Positions 41,826 through 46,986 of a stretch of 46,986 nt of DNA are shown in pieces; positions within the stretch are counted from its first letter, which is position 1; every line of letters begins with the position of its first letter. Source of the DNA: Thermoflexus sp. GTDB taxonomy: Bacteria; Chloroflexota; Anaerolineae; B4-G1; SLSP01. The notes below the pieces were generated by a model. It worked only from the letters and a program-made list of their open reading frames with translations. It was not told the DNA's origin and did not search any database. The stretch lies in contig DYKY01000002.1 in assembly GCA_020722365.1 (NCBI GenBank), positions 8,266 to 55,251 of the forward strand. The letters run 5' to 3'. A program made the translations under genes and the position numbers.

Positions 41826-42904
41826 AAATCGAATTGCACGAAATCACCGTCCGCGACGTAGCGGGAAACTACGTTGATAACGCCGAAGAAGGCGTCGTAG
41901 GTTATAACGGCAGGCTCAATATCCGCCCGAAATACCAGCGCGAGTTTGTCTATGATGAGAAGAAGCGCAACGCCGTGATGGATACGATTTGCAAAGAATT
42001 TCCGCTCAATGTGATGTATTGGGTAAAAAACGAAGACGGGACTTTTGAAGTTTTGGACGGGCAACAACGGACGATCAGTTTTTGCCAGTACGTCAAAGGC
42101 GATTTTTCCGTAGACAATCGCGCCTTTCACAACCTCACGAACACCGAACAAGAGCAGATATTAAACTATAAGCTGATGGTCTATTTCTGCGAGGGCAACG
42201 ATAAGGAGAAACTGGATTGGTTCAGAATCATCAATATTGCCGGCGAAAGGCTCACCGACCAGGAATTAAGGAACGCTGTCTATACCGGAACCTGGCTGAC
42301 CAGCGCCAAATCCATCTTCAGCAAAAGCAACTGCGCGGCGTATCTTTTAGCCAAAGACTATGTGAATGGCTCGCCGATACGTCAAGAAATCCTCGAAACG
42401 GCTTTAGGTTGGATTTCAAACGGCGAGATTGAAAAATACATGTCCATTCACCAACACGACCCCAATGCGAATGAGTTATGGATATATTTCAGGAATGTGA
42501 TTGAATGGGTCAAACTCACCTTTACGACCTACCGCCGGGAAATGAAGGGCATTAACTGGGGCAGTCTGTATGGTCAATTCAAAGGTGATATGTTTGACAC
42601 GCAACAGTTAGAGCGGGAAATACAAGCTCTGATGACGGATGATGATGTCACAGCCAAGAAGGGCATCTATCCGTATGTACTGACTCGCAACGAAAAATAC
42701 TTGAATGTTCGCGCTTTTACCGACAGTCAAAAAAGAGCGGCATACGAAAGGCAGAAAGGCATCTGTGTAAGATGCGGCAAACACTTTGAATTGCGCGACA
42801 TGGAAGCAGACCATATTACTCCCTGGCATCTTGGCGGAAAAACAGTACCAGAGAACTGTCAAATGCTTTGCATGGAGTGCAATCGGACAAAGTCTGGCAA
42901 ATAA
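41822..42904 (+). CDS. DUF262 protein with C-terminal HNH nuclease domain
   Basis: The 360-residue protein has an N-terminal DUF262 domain (about 25-240), with YQREFVYDEKKRNAVMDTI and the signature LDGQQRTISF near residue 80, the nucleotide-binding type also found in GmrS-like type IV systems. The last 60 residues are an HNH nuclease: CVRCGKHF, MEADHITPWHLGGKT and CMECNRTKSG, with the zinc cysteines and catalytic His. It is coupled to the EcoRI-family methylase (ATGA overlap at 41822), so methylation may mark self DNA while the HNH domain cuts unmodified DNA. This would be a restriction system with a nuclease unlike EcoRI. A modification-dependent role is the alternative. Confidence 0.82.
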   Translation: MKIELHEITVRDVAGNYVDNAEEGVVGYNGRLNIRPKYQREFVYDEKKRNAVMDTICKEFPLNVMYWVKNEDGTFEVLDGQQRTISFCQYVKGDFSVDNRAFHNLTNTEQEQILNYKLMVYFCEGNDKEKLDWFRIINIAGERLTDQELRNAVYTGTWLTSAKSIFSKSNCAAYLLAKDYVNGSPIRQEILETALGWISNGEIEKYMSIHQHDPNANELWIYFRNVIEWVKLTFTTYRREMKGINWGSLYGQFKGDMFDTQQLEREIQALMTDDDVTAKKGIYPYVLTRNEKYLNVRAFTDSQKRAAYERQKGICVRCGKHFELRDMEADHITPWHLGGKTVPENCQMLCMECNRTKSGK

Positions 42905-42934
42905 AGAGTGCCGCTGAGTTATTAAGCTCTCGCA

Positions 42935-43087
42935 GCCGTGCTCAGGGATTTCAACCACCTCGTTCTGGAAGATGTTCCCATCCCTGAACCGAAATTGGGG
43001 GAAGTCGTTGTCTGCATCAAGGCGTGCGGCATTTGCGCTACCGATTACAAAGCGATTAATGGAATTTGGTGTAGTGTGGATTGTTAA
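42935..43087 (+). pseudogene. N-terminal stub of a zinc alcohol dehydrogenase
   Basis: Without a start codon, the frame reads VLRDFNHLVLEDVPIPEPKLGEVVVCIKACGICATDYKAI, then breaks off into unrelated codons and a TAA at 43085-43087. This is the first 45 residues of a medium-chain alcohol dehydrogenase, including the zinc-ligand CGICATD motif. The rest of the enzyme is gone, so it marks a deletion beside the methylase-nuclease pair. Confidence 0.8.
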
Positions 43088-43115
43088 TCTGTAGAAATTC
43101 GCTTCAGGAGGTACA

Positions 43116-43493
43116 ATGAGCGTTGAGTTGAAAGAACCCCGCTTGTTGGCGCGTGTCGAGCGATTGGCTGCCGACTGCACACAACCGGCAGAACGTATTG
43201 TGGAAATGGCCGTGCAACTCTATTTGGACAAGCTGGACGCGGACGCCATTCACGCAGAAACCGAAGCCTTTTGGACGATGCACGCGGAGTTGGTCGCCCA
43301 GTACGCCAACCACCACGTAGCGATTTATGAGGGTGAAATCGTAGATCATGACCAGGATGCGCGACGTTTGGAAGCACGTATCCGGGAGCGATTCGGCGCT
43401 GCGCCAGTGTTGATCGCGCAGGTGACCCCGCACGCGCGGCGTGACTTGCGGTGGCGCGGCGGACGATTGGAAAGACTTGGAGCAACGCTATGA
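43116..43493 (+). CDS. DUF5678-type protein with RHH-like N terminus
   Basis: The 125-residue protein starts with a short alpha-helical part (LLARVERLAADCTQPAERIVEMAVQLYLDKL), which reads like a ribbon-helix-helix DNA-binding segment. From about residue 70 it has the DUF5678 pattern AIYEGEIVDHDQDARRLEARIRERFGAAPVLIAQVT. Its stop overlaps the ATG of the protease-like gene by 4 bp, and such pairs recur in Chloroflexota and Cyanobacteria. A regulatory or antitoxin role is possible but not shown. GGAGG at 43107-43111 precedes the ATG closely. Confidence 0.72.
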   Translation: MSVELKEPRLLARVERLAADCTQPAERIVEMAVQLYLDKLDADAIHAETEAFWTMHAELVAQYANHHVAIYEGEIVDHDQDARRLEARIRERFGAAPVLIAQVTPHARRDLRWRGGRLERLGATL

Positions 43494-43867
43494 CGGTGAC
43501 GCCCTATAACACAACGTATGATCCCCTTGTGCCGGTGTGTGATATCACTTTGGAATCAGCAGAGGGCGCACGGGTAACGCTTGTGGCTTTGATCGATACC
43601 GGCGCAGATGCCACTTTGATACCTGTCCCCCATCTGCGTGCTATCGGTGCGCGGCGGGTGTTTGAAATGGGATTGCGGAGACAATGGGGCGAACGGCGCA
43701 TGGTGTACTTGTATCTGGTGGATGTCCATGTCGGCGGGGTGACGTTACCCGGTGTCTATGTGGTGGGTGATGAAATGGGCGATGAGGTGATTTTGGGACG
43801 CGATGTGCTGAATCGTTTGCGCATCACACTTGACGGCCCGGCGTTGTTGACCCGATGGTTGGAGTGA
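43490..43867 (+). CDS. Retropepsin-like aspartic protease
   Basis: The 125-residue single-domain protein has the pepsin-type active site as ALIDTGADATLIP (residues about 30-42), with D-T-G, and the second part VVGDEMGDEVILGRDVLNRLRITLDG that carries the hydrophobic-hydrophobic-glycine motif. Like retroviral proteases it must act as a dimer. It has no signal peptide and is not part of a retroelement: no reverse transcriptase or gag is present. The ATG at 43490 overlaps the DUF5678 stop; the open frame back to 43451 adds 13 residues. The last 13 bp overlap the transporter gene in another frame. Confidence 0.82.
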   Translation: MTVTPYNTTYDPLVPVCDITLESAEGARVTLVALIDTGADATLIPVPHLRAIGARRVFEMGLRRQWGERRMVYLYLVDVHVGGVTLPGVYVVGDEMGDEVILGRDVLNRLRITLDGPALLTRWLE

Positions 43868-45507
43868 GAGATAGTGTGACACAATCTAGCGAATTCCCTC
43901 CACTTTTGATAGAAAACTTGTCCTTCCAATACCGGACGCGCGAGCAACCGGCAATTGAGGATGTGTCGTTCACGCTGCATGCGGGCGAGCTGCTGCTCGT
44001 GGCCGGGTCCAGCGGCTGCGGCAAGACGACGCTCATCCGCTGCATCAACGGGCTGGTTCCCCGCAGTTACAAGGGCAACCTGCAGGGGCAAGTGTTGCTC
44101 CACGGGCAAGATATTTCCGACATGCCGTTGTCGCGCATCTCGCAGATCGTCGGCACGGTGCTGCAAGACCCGGAACGCCAAATCCTGGGGGCGCACGTCT
44201 TCACCGAGGTCGCCTTCGGCCTGGAGAACCTGGGCCTGCCGCGCGACGAAATCCGCCAGCGGGTGGATGAGACGCTCGACTACCTGGGGATTGCCCATCT
44301 GCGCGACCGCGAGACCTTCTACCTCTCCGGCGGCGAGAAACAGAAGGTGAGCCTCGCCGGGGTGTTGGCGATGCGGCCCGACATCCTCTTGCTCGATGAA
44401 CCGCTCGCCAGCCTCGATCCGGCGAGCGCGCGGGAGGCGCTGGCGCTCTTCCGCCGTCTGGCCGACGAGGGCGTGAGTATCCTCCTGGTTGAACACCGGG
44501 TCGAGGATGCGTTGGGCATCCGCCCCGACCGGGTGCTCTTTATGCAGGATGCCAGGATCGTCCACGCCGGCCCGCTGGACGAGGTGATGGGGTTGATGGA
44601 TTACCGCCAGGTCAAGCTGCCTGCGCCAGTTGTGATGGAGCGCGCGGCCAAAGTGCCGCTTCCGCCCTTCGAGCCGGCGATCAAGCCCAACGGACGCGAT
44701 CCGCTGGTGACGTTCGAGGATGTTGCGTTTTCCTACGAAAGCGGCGCGGAGGTCATCCATGGCGTCAATCTCACGCTGCGTCACGGCGACATCACGGCGA
44801 TCCTCGGCCCGAACGGTGCGGGGAAGACGACGCTGGTCAAACACGCCATCGGCCTGCTGAAACCCAGCCAGGGTCGCGTGCTGGTCGAAGGAACCGACAC
44901 CCGCAAAATGAGCGTCGCGCAGATCGCGCACACGTTGGGCTACGTGTTCCAAAGCCCCAGTCACATGCTTTACGCGCCGACCGTGCGCGAGGAGCTGGCC
45001 TTTGGGCCAAAAAACCTGGGCTTCAGCAAAGAGGCCATCGAAGCCGGCGTCGGCGAGGCGCTCGATGCCGTCAACGTGCGCGCGTTGGCGGATTATCCGC
45101 CGCTTTCGCTCTCCTTCGGGCAGCAGAAGCGGGTCAGCATCGCGGCGGTGTTGGCGATGCGCTCCAAAATCCTGGTGATGGATGAGCCGACCGCCGGGCA
45201 GGATTACTGGAATTATATCGCCTTTATGGATTCCATCCTGCAGACGCCGGGATTTGCGGCCATCCTCTTCATCACGCACGATCTCGATCTGGCGATTTGC
45301 TACGCCAACCGGGTCGTGCTGATGCATGGGGGCCAAGTCGTCGGCGACGGGGCGCCATCCGAGGTTCTGGCCGATCTTGACTTGCTGGAGCGCTGCCGCC
45401 TGGTACCGACGTCGCTGTTGAAGGCGAATTTGGCGCATCTGCCGGAGACGGGACGCTTTATGTCGGCGGAAGCGTTGGCGCATGCTCTAGTAGACAGTAG
45501 ACGGTAG
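43855..45507 (+). CDS. ECF transporter ATPase with two fused nucleotide-binding domains
   Basis: The 550-residue protein joins two EcfA/CbiO-type domains. The first (about 20-255) has Walker A GSSGCGKTT, Q-loop, signature SGGEKQKVSLAG and Walker B ILLLDEPLAS; the second (about 285-515) has GPNGAGKTT, signature SFGQQKRVSIAA and LVMDEPTAG. In most ECF transporters these are separate EcfA and EcfA' subunits; the fused form is known from YkoD and related proteins. It supplies ATP energy to the S component and EcfT downstream. The ATG at 43855 lies in the protease gene; a GTG at 43876 is an alternative start. The stop codon lies inside a heptamer array, which codes for the last residues VDSRR. Confidence 0.88.
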   Translation: MVGVRDSVTQSSEFPPLLIENLSFQYRTREQPAIEDVSFTLHAGELLLVAGSSGCGKTTLIRCINGLVPRSYKGNLQGQVLLHGQDISDMPLSRISQIVGTVLQDPERQILGAHVFTEVAFGLENLGLPRDEIRQRVDETLDYLGIAHLRDRETFYLSGGEKQKVSLAGVLAMRPDILLLDEPLASLDPASAREALALFRRLADEGVSILLVEHRVEDALGIRPDRVLFMQDARIVHAGPLDEVMGLMDYRQVKLPAPVVMERAAKVPLPPFEPAIKPNGRDPLVTFEDVAFSYESGAEVIHGVNLTLRHGDITAILGPNGAGKTTLVKHAIGLLKPSQGRVLVEGTDTRKMSVAQIAHTLGYVFQSPSHMLYAPTVREELAFGPKNLGFSKEAIEAGVGEALDAVNVRALADYPPLSLSFGQQKRVSIAAVLAMRSKILVMDEPTAGQDYWNYIAFMDSILQTPGFAAILFITHDLDLAICYANRVVLMHGGQVVGDGAPSEVLADLDLLERCRLVPTSLLKANLAHLPETGRFMSAEALAHALVDSRR

Positions 45508-45530
45508 ACAGTAGACGGGTGAAGGGTAAA
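45489..45530. repeat. Heptamer array spanning the ATPase stop codon
   Basis: Four 7-bp units RGTAGAC (45489-45516) and two GGGTRAA units (45517-45530) run through the stop codon at 45505-45507. The last five codons of the ATPase come from it. As in the large array, unit sequence changes while the register is kept. Confidence 0.88.
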
Positions 45531-45726
45531 GGGAGCGAAAGCCTTTTCATGACTTGGGATGTAGCCCGAAAGGCAGCTCAAAGGGCTTTGCTCTTTTGGC
45601 GTGGGGGGTTCAACCCCACGTTTGGTAAGGATGCGTGCAGGGGACGCGCCGGGGGAGGGACGTGTTCTGCTGCTCGATCGTTGAAGGTATCGTATTTTAG
45701 TATTTCTCACGAAAGGAGATGAACGT
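45508..45726. other. Spacer with a hairpin before the S-component gene
   Basis: After the heptamers this 219-bp stretch contains no gene. CGTGGGG (45600-45606) and CCCCACG (45614-45620) form a 7-bp stem followed by TTT, a possible attenuator or terminator. A well-placed ribosome site, GAAAGGAGATG, follows at about 45710-45721. No riboswitch of a known class was recognised. Confidence 0.45.
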
Positions 45727-46629
45727 ATGACTGAACAACCAAAAACCAATCGCGCAGTCACCTGGCTCGTTGTGTTGGCCGCCTTTGTGGTGTTATTAGC
45801 CCTGGCCAGCATCCTCACCAGCGGCGACAAGATTCGCGGCGTAGCCCCGATCGGGGTCACCGCTCTTGGTCTCATCGCTGTTTTCGCCGTCTATCTTGTC
45901 ACGGCCAAGAGCGACGCCTGGAAGGTCGAGACCCGGCAGGTTGTCTATATGGCGATTGGCGCGGCGCTTTATGGCGTCTTCAACTACATCTTCAACACGA
46001 TCCCGATGCCGTCCGTCAGCCAGGTATCGCTGCGCCCTTCGATCTGCATCCCGGTGTTCTTCGGCTACGTCTTCGGCCCCGTGGTCGGGTTCTTCACCGG
46101 GGCCGTGGGCAACATCCTCGGTGACTTCATCACCGGCTGGGGCGTGTATCCGGCATGGGATCTCGGCAACGGCTTGATGGGGTTGGTTCCGGGACTGGTG
46201 ATGCTCTTTGTCGACAAGAAGCGCAGCCTCAACTTTCTCACCATCCTGGTCGGTGTGCTGATGGTCATCGCCGTAGCGTTGATCTTCATCAATCCAGAAG
46301 TGCCCGGCCCGTGGACCGGCGAGATCGAGGACTTTTCCTTCTGGGCCTGGGCTTTCCTCATCGGTGGCGCGGTGGTGATCGCCGGACGGTTTATCCTGGA
46401 GCGATTCAGCGTAGACCTGGCGGCGGTGAACCTGTGGGGCACGTTGGCCATCATCATCGGCATCGGCTTCGCCGCCCTCGCCGACATCTGGGTCAACGGC
46501 TACAGCTTCGCCACGGCCATCATCGGCGAGTTCGCGCCGGCGGCCGGCCCCAACATCCTCAACTCGATGATCCTGACGCCGATTTTGTTGGCCGCTTACG
46601 AGGCTGTACAAGGCCGGATTGGCCGGTAA
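45727..46629 (+). CDS. ECF transporter substrate-binding (S) component
   Basis: The 300-residue protein is highly hydrophobic, with about eight membrane spans. The core RQVVYMAIGAALYGVFNYIF, LRPSICIPVFFGYVFGPVVGFFTGAVGNILGDF and a Trp-rich loop GWGVYPAWDLGNGLMG are those of the ECF S-component family (group with YkoE-like and riboflavin-type transporters). Two extra spans come first, before residue 65, making it longer than the usual 180-200 residues. S components bind a vitamin or its precursor with high affinity. The substrate is not evident. It follows the ATPase and precedes EcfT, with a 150-bp palindromic spacer. Confidence 0.85.
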   Translation: MTEQPKTNRAVTWLVVLAAFVVLLALASILTSGDKIRGVAPIGVTALGLIAVFAVYLVTAKSDAWKVETRQVVYMAIGAALYGVFNYIFNTIPMPSVSQVSLRPSICIPVFFGYVFGPVVGFFTGAVGNILGDFITGWGVYPAWDLGNGLMGLVPGLVMLFVDKKRSLNFLTILVGVLMVIAVALIFINPEVPGPWTGEIEDFSFWAWAFLIGGAVVIAGRFILERFSVDLAAVNLWGTLAIIIGIGFAALADIWVNGYSFATAIIGEFAPAAGPNILNSMILTPILLAAYEAVQGRIGR

Positions 46630-46636
46630 TGTGAGA

Positions 46637-46748
46637 TGCCGACCACGAATGTTAGCACGAATAAACGAATAGGCGCCTTCGCTTGTGCGGATTTGCGTTG
46701 AGCGGACGGTTTGAATTCGTTTATTCGTTTCGTCATTCGTGGTCGGCA
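46637..46748. repeat. Nested palindrome between S component and EcfT
   Basis: The outer arms TGCCGACCACGAATG (46637-46651) and its exact complement (46734-46748) enclose inner arms ACGAATAAACGAAT (46657-46670) and ATTCGTTTATTCGT (46715-46728). The whole 112-bp element could fold as one hairpin with a loop of about 44 bases. It contains the same CACGAAT words as 8621-8703. Its ends and size fit a small non-autonomous or REP-like element; no flanking target duplication is evident. Confidence 0.85.
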
Positions 46749-46778
46749 AGCCAACTCAAACCATAAAGGGACAATGAT

Positions 46779-46986
46779 ATGCTGATCGCCTGGCGTTATC
46801 GTGAACGGAACACCATCATCCAGCGTCTTGATCCACGGGCGCGGATAATCTTCATGCTACTGATGTTGTTCTCCGTCATCCAGTTTTGGGATTTGCGCAT
46901 TTTGCTCATCTTCCTGGGCATCGCTCTGCTCCAGTTCTTTTTGGCGAAGCTCACCTGGCGCGAGACACGCCGGGCGTGGATTTTGA
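46779..46986 (+). CDS. EcfT transmembrane component, start only
   Basis: The open frame from the ATG at 46779 to the window edge encodes 69 residues: IQRLDPRARIIFMLLMLFSVIQFW and a second hydrophobic stretch LLIFLGIALLQFFLA. LDPRAR at the first helix is characteristic of EcfT/CbiQ, the coupling protein that ties the S component to the ATPases. AAAGGGA lies 8 bp before the start. The rest of the gene, including the Ala-Arg-Gly coupling motifs, is beyond the window. Confidence 0.85.
   Translation, partial: MLIAWRYRERNTIIQRLDPRARIIFMLLMLFSVIQFWDLRILLIFLGIALLQFFLAKLTWRETRRAWIL

Noticed and set aside
43490-43867. Fragment of a retroelement
   Set aside because: Only a complete single-domain aspartic protease gene is found; no reverse transcriptase, integrase or terminal repeats flank it.
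43756-45483. Minus-strand open frame of 575 codons opposite the ECF ATPase
   Set aside because: Shadow translation rich in Gln, Arg and His; the plus strand has two full sets of ABC motifs.
45508-45726. TPP or other vitamin riboswitch before the ECF S component
   Set aside because: The CUGAGA and related TPP signature words are not present in the spacer, and only a simple hairpin is seen.

Overview
The window looks like a chromosomal segment of an anaerobic Chloroflexota bacterium, probably of the Anaerolineae. This is inferred from an HdrABC electron-transfer operon, a two-protein TatA/TatB-like plus TatC export operon, a large lipoprotein alpha-2-macroglobulin with SbsA-type Ig domains, several DUF2283/DUF4258/DUF5678/HicAB small-gene pairs and abundant 7-bp tandem arrays. 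No rRNA or universal marker is present, so the placement rests on gene style only.

Layout. (1) 47-6866: an operon for a heterodisulfide-reductase-like complex: a four-cluster ferredoxin, an HdrA fused to an MvhD/FlpD-like domain, HdrC, HdrB and a polyferredoxin. Two HicAB toxin-antitoxin modules sit inside it. The toxin of the first carries an in-frame TGA; the second is intact. (2) 7038-9861: a Mur ligase and a GT4 glycosyltransferase. (3) On the minus strand, 9918-13453: a propeller plus M15-peptidase-like membrane protein, then tatA, a tatB-like gene and tatC, closed by a clear terminator. (4) tRNA-Arg(UCG) and tRNA-His(GUG) at 13603-13804. (5) 13883-16875, minus strand: a threonine-synthase-like enzyme with a C-terminal receiver domain, translationally coupled to a receiver-histidine kinase. 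(6) 17143-23790: a tightly packed signalling operon: Ser/Thr kinase with PQQ propeller, PP2C phosphatase, J-domain/VWA protein, zinc-ribbon/FHA protein, small unknown protein, OmpR-type regulator and Ras-like GTPase. (7) Hsp20, the 2009-residue macroglobulin, an AAA ATPase and a glycerophosphodiesterase (23910-32706). (8) 32773-35573: a small membrane protein, an EamA transporter and a UroD-family protein. (9) 35574-35985: no gene, but 38 consecutive heptamers in two sequence families. (10) 35986-43867: an accessory zone holding a doubly frameshifted SDR fused to a beheaded DUF2283 gene, a DUF4258/DUF2283 pair, a flavodoxin, a XamI-like restriction-modification pair, a truncated second copy of the flavodoxin, an EcoRI-family methylase with a DUF262-HNH protein, an alcohol dehydrogenase stub and a DUF5678/retropepsin pair. 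(11) 43855-46986: an ECF transporter (fused double ATPase, S component, and the start of EcfT, cut by the window edge).

The most unusual points are the threonine synthase-receiver fusion coupled to its own kinase, the seven-gene kinase/phosphatase/J-VWA/FHA/regulator/GTPase operon, the flavodoxin 3' end repeated in front of two different restriction-modification gene pairs, and the 7-bp arrays whose sequence changes from place to place while the period stays constant. All functions are assigned from motifs read by eye; no database search was possible.
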